Below, piece by piece: positions 40,941 to 49,873 of a DNA stretch of 53,155 nt. Below the pieces are notes generated by a model. The model had not been told where the DNA came from and did no database searches. It worked only from the letters and a program-made list of their open reading frames with translations. The stretch covers positions 1-53,155 of the forward strand of contig NZ_JASKMS010000042.1 in NCBI RefSeq assembly GCF_030124145.1. The letters are read 5' to 3'. The translations under genes and the position numbers were made by a program. Origin of the DNA: Streptomyces sp. 378. Its GTDB lineage: Bacteria > Actinomycetota > Actinomycetes > Streptomycetales > Streptomycetaceae. How positions within the stretch are numbered: the stretch's first letter is position 1; each line of letters opens with the position of its first letter.

Positions 40941-42182
40941 ATGACAGCTACCTCCACCAAGGCCCTCGAAGGCATCCGCGTCCTGGACATGACCCACGTC
41001 CAGTCCGGACCGTCGGCGACCCAGCTGCTCGCCTGGCTCGGCGCGGACGTCGTCAAGCTGGAGGCACCGACCGGCGACATCACGCGCAAGCAACTGCGTG
41101 ATCTGCCGGACGTCGACTCCCTCTACTTCACGATGCTCAACTGCAACAAGCGGAGCATCACCCTCAACACCAAGACCGAGCGCGGCAAGGAGATCCTCAC
41201 CGAGCTGATCCGGCGCTCCGACGTCATGGTCGAGAACTTCGGCCCGGGCGCGGTGGACCGGATGGGCTTCACCTGGGACCGCATCCAGGAGATCAATCCA
41301 CGGATCGTCTACGCCTCCATCAAGGGGTTCGGCGAGGGCCCGTACACCAACTTCAAGGCGTACGAGGTCGTCGCCCAGGCCATGGGCGGGTCGATGTCGA
41401 CCACCGGCTTCGAGGACGGGCCGCCGCTGGCGACGGGAGCCCAGATCGGGGACTCGGGGACGGGTGTGCACGCCGTGGCGGGCATCCTCGCCGCGCTCTA
41501 CCAACGGGAGCGCACCGGGCGCGGGCAGCGGGTCAACGTGGCCATGCAGCACGCCGTACTGAACCTGTGCCGGGTGAAGCTGCGGGATCAGCAGCGCCTG
41601 GCACACGGGCCGCTCGCTGAATATCCCAACGAGGACTTCGGCGACGAGGTTCCCAGGTCCGGAAACGCGTCCGGCGGCGGCCAGCCGGGCTGGGCGGTCA
41701 AGTGCGCGCCGGGCGGCCCGAACGACTACGTGTACGTCATCGTGCAGCCCGTCGGCTGGCAGCCGATCAGCGAGCTCATCGGCCGGCCCGAGCTGGCCGC
41801 CGATCCCGAGTGGGCGACGCCCGAGGCACGGCTGCCCAAGCTCGGCAAGATGTTCCAGCTGATCGAGGAGTGGTCCTCGACGCTGCCCAAGTGGGAGGTG
41901 CTGGAACGGCTCAACGCGCGCAACATCCCGTGCGGGCCGATCCTGTCCACCCGGGAGATCATCGAGGATCGTTCACTGATCGCCAACGAGATGGTCGTCA
42001 CCGTCCCGCACCCCGAGCGCGGCGACTTCGTGACCGTGGGCAGCCCGCTCAAACTGTCCGACTCGCCCGTCGAGGTGACCGGTTCACCCCTGCTCGGCGA
42101 GCACAACGAAGAAGTCTACGTCGGCGAACTGGGCCTCGGCGACGAGGAAGTGCGCCTGCTCAAGTCGAACGGAGTGATCTGA
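40941..42182 (+). CDS. frc: Formyl-CoA:oxalate CoA-transferase-like (CaiB/BaiF family III)
   Basis: A 413-residue class III CoA-transferase. The catalytic Asp171 is in GAQIGDSGTGVHAVAG, and the flexible Gly loop that protects the formyl-CoA anhydride intermediate is seen as SGGGQPGWAVKC (Gly245-Gln248), a strong marker of formyl-CoA transferase, although shorter than the GGGGQ loop of the characterised enzyme. The N-terminus GIRVLDMTHVQSGP and LGADVVKLEAP is typical. ATG 40941 follows the TPP-enzyme stop by 10 bases; a GTG 9 bases earlier is an alternative. It should move CoA between formate, oxalate or similar acids. Confidence 0.88.
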   Translation: MTATSTKALEGIRVLDMTHVQSGPSATQLLAWLGADVVKLEAPTGDITRKQLRDLPDVDSLYFTMLNCNKRSITLNTKTERGKEILTELIRRSDVMVENFGPGAVDRMGFTWDRIQEINPRIVYASIKGFGEGPYTNFKAYEVVAQAMGGSMSTTGFEDGPPLATGAQIGDSGTGVHAVAGILAALYQRERTGRGQRVNVAMQHAVLNLCRVKLRDQQRLAHGPLAEYPNEDFGDEVPRSGNASGGGQPGWAVKCAPGGPNDYVYVIVQPVGWQPISELIGRPELAADPEWATPEARLPKLGKMFQLIEEWSSTLPKWEVLERLNARNIPCGPILSTREIIEDRSLIANEMVVTVPHPERGDFVTVGSPLKLSDSPVEVTGSPLLGEHNEEVYVGELGLGDEEVRLLKSNGVI

Positions 42183-42183
42183 C

Positions 42184-44331
42184 GTGATGGCGGAAGACCG
42201 GGTCCTGCGGGTGCGGTCCCTCCTGGAGTCCGTGCGGGCCGAGGGACGGACCGCGCTGACCGCGCCCGAGGGCAAGGTGATCGCCGACGCGTACGGGATC
42301 GCCGTACCGGGCGAGGAACTGGCGACGGACGTCGACGAGGCCGTGGCGTTCGCGGCACGCTTCGGCGGACCCGTCGTGATGAAGATCGTCTCGCCGGACA
42401 TCCTGCACAAGACCGACGCCGGTGGAGTGATCGTCGGGGTCGAGGGCGCGGCCGACGTACGGGCCGCCTTCCACACCATCATCGACAACGCACGCGCCTA
42501 CGACGCCGATGCCCGCATCTCGGGCGTGCAGGTGCAGGAGCTGCTGCCGAAGGGGCAGGAGGTCATCGTCGGCGCGGTCACGGACCCGACGTTCGGGAAG
42601 GTGGTCGCCTTCGGGCTCGGCGGGGTGCTCGTCGAGGTCTTGAAGGACGTCACCTTCCGACTCGCGCCGGTGACCGCCGACGAGGCGCTGTCGATGCTGG
42701 ACTCGATCCGGTCGGCGGAGATCCTGCGCGGGGTGCGCGGTCGGGCGGGTGTGGACCGGTGGGCCGTCGCCGAGCAGATCCGCCGGGTGTCCCAACTCGT
42801 GGCGGACTTCCCCGAGATCGCCGAGGTGGACCTCAACCCGGTGATCGCGACGGCGGAGGGGGCCGTCGCGGCCGACATCCGGGTGATCCTCGCCGAGTCG
42901 CAGCCCGCGCCGCGCCGAAAGTACTCGCGCGACGAGATCCTCGCGTCGATGCGCCGGCTGATGCAGCCGCGTTCGGTGGCCGTGATCGGGGCCTCCAACG
43001 AGCAGGGCAAGATCGGCAATTCGGTGATGCGCAACCTCATCGACGGAGGGTTCGCCGGGGAGATCCATCCCGTGAATCCCAAGGCCGATGACATTCTGGG
43101 CCGCAAGGCGTACAAGAGCGTCACGGACGTTCCCGGTGAGGTGGATGTGGCGGTCTTCGCGATCCCCGCCAAGTTCGTGGCCGCGGCCCTGGAGGAGGTG
43201 GGACGCAAGAAGATCCCGAACGCCGTGCTGATCCCCTCCGGGTTCGCCGAGACCGGCGAGCACGCACTCCAGGCGGAGATCGTGGCGATCGCGGAGCGGT
43301 ACGGCGTACGGCTGCTGGGGCCGAACATCTACGGCTACTACTCCACCTGGCAGGACCTGTGCGCCACGTTCTGCACGCCGTACGACGTCAAGGGCGGGGT
43401 GGCGCTGACCTCGCAGTCGGGCGGCATCGGCATGGCCATCCTGGGCTTCGCCCGCACCACCAAGACGGGGGTGTCGGCCATCGTCGGGCTCGGCAACAAA
43501 TCGGACCTTGACGAGGACGACCTGCTGACCTGGTTCGGTGAGGACCCGCACACCGACTGCATCGCGATGCACCTGGAGGACCTCAAGGACGGCCGTGCCT
43601 TCGTGGAGGCGGCGCGGGCGACCGTGCCGAAGAAGCCGGTGGTCGTGCTGAAAGCCGGGCGGACGGCGGCGGGCGCCAAGGCGGCCGGCTCACACACCGG
43701 CGCCCTCGCCGGCGATGACGCCGTGTACGACGACATCCTGCGGCAGGCAGGGGTGATCCGGGCGCCGGGACTGAACGACATGCTGGAGTACGCGCGCGCG
43801 TTGCCTGTGCTGCCCACACCCGAGGGCGACAACGTCGTGATCATCACGGGCGCCGGCGGCAGCGGTGTGCTGCTCTCCGACGCGGTGACGGACAACGGCC
43901 TGTCGCTGATGGAGATCCCGCCGGACCTGGACGAGGCGTTCCGGGCGTTCATCCCGCCCTTCGGGGCCGCGGGCAACCCGGTGGACATCACCGGGGGCGA
44001 GCCGCCGTCGACGTACGAGGCGACGATCCGGCTGGGTCTCGAGGACGAGCGCGTCCACGCGCTGGTCCTCGGCTACTGGCACACCATCGTCACTCCTCCC
44101 ATGGTCTTCGCGGAGCTCACCGCGCGTGTGGTGGCCGAGTTCCGGGAGCGGGGCATCGAGAAGCCCGTGGTGGCGTCGCTCGCGGGGGACGTGGAGGTGG
44201 AGGAGGCATGCCAGTACCTCTTCGAGCGCGGGGTCGTGGCGTACCCGTACACGACGGAGAAGCCGGTGGCCGTGCTCGGTGCGAAGTACCGCTGGGCGCG
44301 GGAGGCGGAACGGCTGGGGGGCGGTACATGA
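42184..44331 (+). CDS. ADP-forming acyl-CoA ligase (acetate--CoA ligase family), beta-alpha fusion
   Basis: A 715-residue NDP-forming acyl-CoA synthetase. The ATP-grasp (beta-like) part comes first: PVVMKIVSPDILHKTDAGGV, VQVQELLPKGQEVIVGA, EVDLNPVIA. A CoA-binding and ligase (alpha-like) part follows: SVAVIGASNEQGKIGNSVM, SQSGGIGMAILGFA, SHTGALAGDDAVYDD with the phospho-His. The usual fused bacterial form has the reverse domain order, so this is the less common beta-alpha arrangement. The GTG at 42184 overlaps none of frc and has an adjacent in-frame ATG at 42187. It provides a second route from a free acid to its CoA ester in the island. Confidence 0.9.
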   Translation: MMAEDRVLRVRSLLESVRAEGRTALTAPEGKVIADAYGIAVPGEELATDVDEAVAFAARFGGPVVMKIVSPDILHKTDAGGVIVGVEGAADVRAAFHTIIDNARAYDADARISGVQVQELLPKGQEVIVGAVTDPTFGKVVAFGLGGVLVEVLKDVTFRLAPVTADEALSMLDSIRSAEILRGVRGRAGVDRWAVAEQIRRVSQLVADFPEIAEVDLNPVIATAEGAVAADIRVILAESQPAPRRKYSRDEILASMRRLMQPRSVAVIGASNEQGKIGNSVMRNLIDGGFAGEIHPVNPKADDILGRKAYKSVTDVPGEVDVAVFAIPAKFVAAALEEVGRKKIPNAVLIPSGFAETGEHALQAEIVAIAERYGVRLLGPNIYGYYSTWQDLCATFCTPYDVKGGVALTSQSGGIGMAILGFARTTKTGVSAIVGLGNKSDLDEDDLLTWFGEDPHTDCIAMHLEDLKDGRAFVEAARATVPKKPVVVLKAGRTAAGAKAAGSHTGALAGDDAVYDDILRQAGVIRAPGLNDMLEYARALPVLPTPEGDNVVIITGAGGSGVLLSDAVTDNGLSLMEIPPDLDEAFRAFIPPFGAAGNPVDITGGEPPSTYEATIRLGLEDERVHALVLGYWHTIVTPPMVFAELTARVVAEFRERGIEKPVVASLAGDVEVEEACQYLFERGVVAYPYTTEKPVAVLGAKYRWAREAERLGGGT

Positions 44332-44344
44332 GGTGAGTGAGCGG

Positions 44345-44377
44345 GGGGCCGGCCGACGGTGCGCGTCGGCCGGCCCC
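44345..44377. terminator. Hairpin between the acyl-CoA ligase and transporter genes
   Basis: 14-bp stem (arms 44345-44358 and 44364-44377, GGGGCCGGCCGACG) with a 5-base loop. It could end the ligase transcript or limit read-through into the transporter. Confidence 0.65.
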
Positions 44378-44453
44378 GGGACCCGCGCGCGCACGAAAGG
44401 CATGGGACAGGGGGCGCTGGCCAGATCTTTCGACGCAAGGGGTGCGACACGAC

Positions 44454-45842
44454 ATGACAACGACCGATCTGCCCACCACGGTTCCCTACCGGGAGGTCAC
44501 CGACGCGAACGGTCGCGTCTACCGCCTCGGTGAGACCGACATCGACATCATGGGGCGCAAGCGCAAGTGGATGGTGATCCTGCCCTGGATCGGCATGATG
44601 GGCATCTCCTCCGCCGAGTACGCGTTCGCGTCGGCCGAGGAGACCCTGCACACGGCGCACAGCTGGAACAGCATGCACATCTTCTGGATGATGACCGTGT
44701 GGGTCTTCTTCCAGGCCGCGGTGGCCTTCCCCGCGGGCAAACTGCGTGAGAGCGGGAAACTGCCGGCCCGCGGGGCCATGATGCTCGGCGCCGTCGGCAC
44801 ACTGCTGGGCTATCTGTCCCTCGCCTTCGCGCCGCACGTGGTCTTCGCCTACATCGGCTTCAGCATGTTCAGCGGCATGGGCGCGGGCATGGTGTACGCC
44901 ACCTGCGTCAACATGGTCGGCAAGTGGTATCCGGAGCGCAAGGGCGGCAAGACCGGCTTCGTCAACGGCGGTTTCGCCTACGGATCGGTGCCCTTCGTCT
45001 TCCTCTTCAACGGCTACATGGACCTGACCAACTTCCGCTGGGTGCTGGTCTCGGTGGGTGTGTTCCTGGCCGGGATGGTCGCGTGCTCCGGCTACTTCTT
45101 CAAAGACCCTCCGAAGAACTGGTGGCCCTCCACGATCGACCCGCTGAACCCGCCGGACGACCCGCGCGCGGCCCGCTCGCTGCGGATGAACCCGCCGGCG
45201 GTGCGCCAGTACTCCCCCAAGGAGGCCTGGAAGACCGGCCGGGTGGCCCTGATGTGGTTCTGCCTGGCGTGTACGTCCGGCGTGAACATCTTCGGCATCG
45301 CCTTCCAGGTGGAGATCGGCGAGGAGGCCGGCTTCGCGGGCGGCATCGTCGCCACGGCCATGTCCCTGAAGGCCATCGTCAACGGCACCGGCCGCGGTGT
45401 CATCGGCTGGCTCTCCGACCTGTACGGCCGCAAGCGCTGCCTGCTCGTCGTGTGCGTGATCCTGGGCCTGTCCCAGTACGGCATCCTCTGGTCGGCGAAC
45501 GCCGAGAACCTTCCGCTGTTCCTGGTCTTCTCCTCGATCTCCGGCTTCGGCGGCGGCGCCATCTTCCCGATGTTCGCGGCCCTCACCGCCGACTACTTCG
45601 GTGAGAACAACAACGCGTCCAACTACGGCATGGTCTACAGCGCCAAGCTCGTCTCCGGCCTGGGCGCCGGCATGGGTGCCGTGGTCGTCGGCGCCTGGGG
45701 ACACTCCGGTGCCTTCATCCTGGCCGGCTCCATCTCGCTCTTCGCGGGCTGCATGGCACTGTTCCTGACCCCGCCGGGACGCGACAGGAAGACGGGCCGC
45801 ATCTCCCCCAACCCGCAACCGCTCGGCGAGGACACAACCTGA
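44454..45842 (+). CDS. OFA (oxalate/formate antiporter) family MFS transporter
   Basis: A 462-residue permease with 12 predicted helices. The first 35 residues are cytosolic (TVPYREVTDANGRVYRLGETD); helices start near WMVILPWIGMMGISSAEYAF. OFA features include FWMMTVWVFFQAAVAFPAGKL, FSGMGAGMVYATCVNMVGKWYPERKGGKTGFVNG, and GWLSDLYGRKR in the second half. It should exchange oxalate for formate or a similar acid pair, fitting the formyl-CoA transferase and TPP enzyme upstream. A ribosome site (CAAGGGGTG) precedes ATG 44454. A frameshifted copy of its N-terminus lies directly downstream. Confidence 0.9.
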   Translation: MTTTDLPTTVPYREVTDANGRVYRLGETDIDIMGRKRKWMVILPWIGMMGISSAEYAFASAEETLHTAHSWNSMHIFWMMTVWVFFQAAVAFPAGKLRESGKLPARGAMMLGAVGTLLGYLSLAFAPHVVFAYIGFSMFSGMGAGMVYATCVNMVGKWYPERKGGKTGFVNGGFAYGSVPFVFLFNGYMDLTNFRWVLVSVGVFLAGMVACSGYFFKDPPKNWWPSTIDPLNPPDDPRAARSLRMNPPAVRQYSPKEAWKTGRVALMWFCLACTSGVNIFGIAFQVEIGEEAGFAGGIVATAMSLKAIVNGTGRGVIGWLSDLYGRKRCLLVVCVILGLSQYGILWSANAENLPLFLVFSSISGFGGGAIFPMFAALTADYFGENNNASNYGMVYSAKLVSGLGAGMGAVVVGAWGHSGAFILAGSISLFAGCMALFLTPPGRDRKTGRISPNPQPLGEDTT

Positions 45843-45843
45843 C

Positions 45844-46088
45844 ATGACAGCAGCTCCTACCCGGCACGCACGTCCCCCTCACCCTCCGACGCCGCACACC
45901 GTCCCTACCGCGAGGTGACCGACACCCACGGCCGCGCCCACCGTCTCGGCGAAGCCGACCACGACATCCTCAGCCACTCCCGCGAACTGATGGGCGGTTT
46001 CGGCGTGGTCGGCGGGATCGGCGCCGGGGCCGTCCACGCCATGCGCCGACCGGGACGCGCGCCGGTGCGGCCGCAGCCCTTTGGCTGA
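45844..46088 (+). pseudogene. Frameshifted duplicate of the OFA transporter N-terminus
   Basis: After the transporter stop an ATG at 45844 starts a short frame with ATGACAGCAGCTCC that ends early, but the next frame reads PYREVTDTHGRAHRLGEADH, matching the transporter's own PYREVTDANGRVYRLGETD, then one hydrophobic stretch (GGFGVVGGIGAGAVHAM) and a stop at 46086-46088. The two halves fit if one base was lost at the P-Y junction. So it is either a small decayed duplicate or a single-helix accessory protein made by frameshifting. About 80 codons. Confidence 0.7.
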
Positions 46089-46104
46089 CACCCGCTCCAC
46101 CCCT

Positions 46105-46141
46105 GAGGAGGCCCCTCCCCCGTCCGGGGAGGGGCCTCCTC
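46105..46141. terminator. Bidirectional hairpin terminator
   Basis: Perfect 16-bp inverted repeat (arms 46105-46120 and 46126-46141, GAGGAGGCCCCTCCCC) with a 5-base loop, between the convergent transporter region and the isomerase gene. Confidence 0.88.
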
Positions 46142-46156
46142 ATGTCCGTACGCCGG

Positions 46157-47209
46157 TCAGCACTTCTCCCTCAGGGAGTGCAGATGGGCGCTGGAGCGGC
46201 GGGCGAACGTGAAGGACTCGGCCGGGTTGTCGTGCTCGGCCTGCCAGTGGTGGGCCATGCGGTGGCCCCGCAGCCGGGTCACGGCCGAGATGAACCGCTG
46301 GTAGTCGATGTCCCCGTCGCCGACATCGGTCATCCTGTAGCCGTAGGGGTTCGACGGGTCGCTCTCGCCGTCCTTCACGTGGAAGAGCGGGTAGCGGTCG
46401 GGCCGCCGCAAAACGTAGTTCAGCGGCTCGAACGGCGCGGGCGTGCCGTCGGGCCGCTTGGAGAAGCGGAACTGGCCGACGTACGCCCAGTAGATGTCCA
46501 TCTCCAGGTAGACGAGGTCCGGGTCGGTCTCCTTGAGCAGGATGTCGTAGAGGCGGACCTTGGGATTGTCGGTGGCGAAGGAGAACTCCTCGGAGTGGTT
46601 GTGCTGGTAGAACTTCATGCCGCGGGCCCTGGCCGCCGCACCGTAGGTGTTGAAGTCCTCGGCGGCGCGCTTCCAGGCGTCGACGGTCGAGCCGTAGCGG
46701 AACGGTCCGGAGGCGGTGCCGATGTGCTTGAGGCCGAGGGCCTGTGCGTCGTCGAGGACCTTCGTGAGGTTCTGGGCGAAGGTGTAGGCGCCGGGGTCGT
46801 CGGAGTAGTAGCCGACGTGACTGCCGATCGGGTTCAGGCCGTGGTCGCGGGCCAGCCGCTTGAGCTGGGCGAGCGTGAGGGGGCCGGCCGAGCCCTGGGT
46901 GTAACCGGCGAACTCGACCTCGTCGTAGCCGTATCGCGCCAGTTCGGCGAAGACGGGGCCGAAGCCGAGGGTCGAGACCTTGTCGCGCAGGCTGTAGAGC
47001 TGGATGCCGAGCCGGCCGGGCGGCAGGACGGGGCGGCCGCGGCCCTTGGCGCCGGACGCGGTGGCGGCCGTGGCGTTGCCGGTGGCGGCGGTCGCGGGGG
47101 CCGCGGCGCCGAGCAGGGCTGCGGCGGTGGCACCGGCGGCCACGCCGAGCATGCCTCGTCTGCTGAGGCGGTGGCCGAGTTCGGGGTCGGGCTGGGAGAA
47201 GCGGCTCAT
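46157..47209 (-). CDS. Tat-exported sugar phosphate isomerase/epimerase-like protein
   Basis: A 350-residue xylose-isomerase-like TIM-barrel protein. A twin-arginine signal is seen (SRRGMLGVAAGATAAALLG, with PATAAT as probable cleavage region), so it works outside the membrane. The barrel begins GRLGIQLYSLRDKV; metal-site segments include VEFAGYTQ, FYQHNHSEEF, YLEMDIYWAY and PLFHVKDGE. Related proteins act on sugars or inositols. ATG 47209 is chosen; the longer frame has no signal. It lies 82 bp downstream of the eboF gene, so it may be the last member of the ebo operon or a separate transcript. Confidence 0.87.
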   Translation of the reverse strand: MSRFSQPDPELGHRLSRRGMLGVAAGATAAALLGAAAPATAATGNATAATASGAKGRGRPVLPPGRLGIQLYSLRDKVSTLGFGPVFAELARYGYDEVEFAGYTQGSAGPLTLAQLKRLARDHGLNPIGSHVGYYSDDPGAYTFAQNLTKVLDDAQALGLKHIGTASGPFRYGSTVDAWKRAAEDFNTYGAAARARGMKFYQHNHSEEFSFATDNPKVRLYDILLKETDPDLVYLEMDIYWAYVGQFRFSKRPDGTPAPFEPLNYVLRRPDRYPLFHVKDGESDPSNPYGYRMTDVGDGDIDYQRFISAVTRLRGHRMAHHWQAEHDNPAESFTFARRSSAHLHSLREKC

Positions 47210-47291
47210 GCGTGGAACTCCTCGTGATCGCGGGGCGTTGTCAGTGGTGAGTGCTTCACTTGTGACCAGTCGGACACTGAGGGTCATGACC

Positions 47292-48707
47292 TCAGGTGAG
47301 ACCGGCGAGTCGGAGCAGCAGTGACTTCACATCGGTGGCCGCGACGCGGTCGCCGACAGCGCGGGGGGTGGAGCAGATGAGGAGCGGACCGTCGTCGTCG
47401 CTCGCCGGAAGGCGGCCGTGGCTGCCGCGAATAGGTGAGGGGTCCAGGGGCACGACCGCCATGCGGTAGCGCATGCCGAGCTTCTTGCGCGCCAGTGCGG
47501 TGGCCGCCTTGACCTTGACGTAGGGGTCGAGGGGATCCATGAAGAGTTCGACCGGGTCGTAGCCGGGTTTGCGGTGGATCTCGACCAGTTGCGCGAAGTC
47601 GGGCGCGCGGTCGTCGTCGAGCCAGTAGTAGTACGTGAACCAGGCGTCGGGTTCCGCCACGGCGACGAGTTCACCGGCGCGCGGATGGTCGAGATGGTGG
47701 GCCTTCTTGCCCTCGTCGTCGAGGAGTTGCTCGATGCCGGGCAGACCGTCGAGGGCGGCCCGGGTGGTGTCCAGGTCCTCGGGGCGGCGCACGTAGACAT
47801 GGGCGATCTGGTGGTCGGCGACCGCGAAGGCGCGGGACGCCATCGGGTCGAGGTACTCCATGCCGTCCTGTGTGTGCACCTCCAGCAGGCCGGCCCGGCG
47901 CAGGGCGCGGTTGATGTCGACATGCCGGTTCACACGGGTGATGCCGTACTCGGACAGGGCGACGACGGTACGGCCCTCGGCGCGGGCGTCGTCCAGCAGC
48001 GGGGCGAGGGCGGCGTCCAGGTCGGTGGCCGCTTTCAGGGAGCGGGGATCGTCGGGGCCGAAGCGCTGCAGATCGTAGTCGAGATGCGGGAGGTAGCAGA
48101 GCGTCAGGTCGGGGTGGCGGGTGCGGGTGATGTGGCGGGTCGCGTCGATGATCCACCGGCTGGAGACGAGGTCCGCTCCGGGGCCCCAGAAGTGAAAGAG
48201 GGGGAACGTACCGAGTTCGGCGGTGAGTTCGTCGTGCAGCGCGGCCGGCCGGGTGTAGCAGTCGGGTTCCTTGCGGCCATCGGCGTAGTAGACGGGACGG
48301 GGGGTGACGGTGATGTCGGTGTCGGCGCCCATGGCGTACCACCAGCAGATGTTCGCGACGGTGTAGCCGGGGTGGGCGCGGCGGGCGGCGTCCCAGAGTT
48401 TGTCGCCGGCCACGAGTCCGTTGTGCTGGCGCCACAGGAGGACGTCGCCGAGTTCGCGGAAGTACCACCCGTTGCCGACGATGCCGTGCTCCGAGGGCAT
48501 GGTGCCGGTGAGGAAGGTGGACTGGGCGGCGCAGGTGACGGCGGGCAGGACGGTGCCCAGCGGGGCGCGGGAGCCGGATCGGCCGAGCGCCTTGAGATGC
48601 GGCATGTGGTCGAGGAGACGGGGGGTGAGGCCGACGACGTCGAGGACGAGGAGGGGGGTGGGACGGTCCGTGGCGGCCGGGCCGGGGTGTTGGGTGCCGT
48701 TGCTCAT
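47292..48707 (-). CDS. eboF: EboF-like nucleotide pyrophosphatase/phosphodiesterase family protein
   Basis: A 471-residue alkaline-phosphatase-superfamily protein. The metal-binding start LLVLDVVGLTP and the nucleophile Thr region PAVTCAAQSTFLTG with GIVGNGWYF are typical of nucleotide pyrophosphatase/phosphodiesterase members; LCYLPHLDYDLQRFGP and VVALSEYG and VADHQIAHVY supply further metal ligands. In ebo clusters this family is EboF. ATG 48707 overlaps the EboE stop by 4 bp. The ebo cluster is known from cyanobacteria and algae-associated bacteria to be needed for export of a biosynthetic precursor to the periplasm; the biochemical role of EboF is not established. Confidence 0.85.
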   Translation of the reverse strand: MSNGTQHPGPAATDRPTPLLVLDVVGLTPRLLDHMPHLKALGRSGSRAPLGTVLPAVTCAAQSTFLTGTMPSEHGIVGNGWYFRELGDVLLWRQHNGLVAGDKLWDAARRAHPGYTVANICWWYAMGADTDITVTPRPVYYADGRKEPDCYTRPAALHDELTAELGTFPLFHFWGPGADLVSSRWIIDATRHITRTRHPDLTLCYLPHLDYDLQRFGPDDPRSLKAATDLDAALAPLLDDARAEGRTVVALSEYGITRVNRHVDINRALRRAGLLEVHTQDGMEYLDPMASRAFAVADHQIAHVYVRRPEDLDTTRAALDGLPGIEQLLDDEGKKAHHLDHPRAGELVAVAEPDAWFTYYYWLDDDRAPDFAQLVEIHRKPGYDPVELFMDPLDPYVKVKAATALARKKLGMRYRMAVVPLDPSPIRGSHGRLPASDDDGPLLICSTPRAVGDRVAATDVKSLLLRLAGLT

Positions 48708-49870
48708 GGCAGCTCCTTCAGGCCGAGGTCCGTCAGCAGGTCGCGGGCGAGGGTCAGTTCGGCGGCTATGCCCTCGGCGAGCTGGGTGCGGCCCTTGGGG
48801 CGCAGCTCGGGCGGGAGGGCCTGCCAGGTGTAGGTCTCGACCTCCAGGTGGCGGGTGAGCGGGGCCGGGCCGCCGACGAGCCGGGTCAGTGCGGATCTCA
48901 GGACCGGCAGGGTGGAGGTGAGAGGTGCGGCGGGGGCCGCGTGCAGGGGGACGTGGAAGTGGGCGCGCCAGGGTGAGGCGTCCGGCAGGGCGCCGGCGAG
49001 GGCCTCGTCGAGGTCGTCGGTGGCGCGCAGGCCGGCGGCGGTGGCGTTGCGGGTCTGGTGCAGGAAGCGGGGCTCGGCGAAGGCGGCGAGGGCCTCGCGC
49101 ACCTCGGGAAGATGGGGGTGTTCGGCGTGCAGGGCGGCGGAGAGCTGGGATTTGACGACGGGGACGCGGGCTGCGGCGAGCGCGTCCAGGGCGGTGTGCG
49201 GATCTTCGAAGGAGGTGGCGAGGTGGCAGGTGTCGACACAGATGCCGACGCGGTGGAGGCCGATCGCGGTGAGCGGGACGATGGCGTCGTGGGTCGTCTC
49301 GACGACGCAGCCGGGTTCCGGTTCCAGGCCGACGCGGATGGAGCGGCCGGTCAGCTCCTCCAGGGCGTCGAGGCGCTCGGCGAGGGTGCGCAAAGCGGTG
49401 CGGGCGGTCTCCGCACGGTCGTCGTCGTACGCGGTGCGCCAGGCGAGGGGCAGGGTGGAGATGGTCCCGTCGGTGACGTCGTCGGGGAGCAGCCCGGCGA
49501 GGACGCGGGCGAGGGCGGTGGTGTGGTCGAGGCGTTCGGGGTCGGCCCAGTCCGGCTTGTAGACGCGGTACTTGACCTCCTCGGCGCCGAAGCCCTCATA
49601 GGGGAAGCCGTTGAGGGTGACGACCTCGAGGCCGCGCCGGTCCAGCTCGGCGCGCAGCTTGCGCAGTGCGGCCGGGTCGGTGACGAGGGCGTGGGCGGCG
49701 TCCCTGGCGAGCCACAGTCCGATGCCGAGCCGGTCGCGGCCCAGGCGGCGCCGGACGGGTTCGCAGTGGTCACGCAGCTGGGCGAGGACGCCGTCGAGGG
49801 TTTCGGCGGGGTGGACGTTGGTGCAGTAGGCGAGGTGGACGGTGGAGCCGTCGGGGTGGCGGAAGCGCAT
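48704..49870 (-). CDS. eboE: Metabolite traffic protein EboE
   Basis: A 388-residue TIM-barrel protein of the xylose-isomerase-like superfamily, matching EboE. It begins MRFRHPDGSTVHLAYCTNVH, and the barrel shows GLWLARDAAHAL, VVTLNGFPYEGFG, VGLEPEPGCVVET, ICVDTCHLATSFED and HFHVPLH, the usual strand-end residues. Its start lies 3 bases after the EboB stop and its end overlaps EboF, so it is a core member of the operon. A role in moving or preparing a precursor for export is known only genetically for other species. Confidence 0.9.
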   Translation of the reverse strand: MRFRHPDGSTVHLAYCTNVHPAETLDGVLAQLRDHCEPVRRRLGRDRLGIGLWLARDAAHALVTDPAALRKLRAELDRRGLEVVTLNGFPYEGFGAEEVKYRVYKPDWADPERLDHTTALARVLAGLLPDDVTDGTISTLPLAWRTAYDDDRAETARTALRTLAERLDALEELTGRSIRVGLEPEPGCVVETTHDAIVPLTAIGLHRVGICVDTCHLATSFEDPHTALDALAAARVPVVKSQLSAALHAEHPHLPEVREALAAFAEPRFLHQTRNATAAGLRATDDLDEALAGALPDASPWRAHFHVPLHAAPAAPLTSTLPVLRSALTRLVGGPAPLTRHLEVETYTWQALPPELRPKGRTQLAEGIAAELTLARDLLTDLGLKELP

Positions 49871-49873
49871 GGC

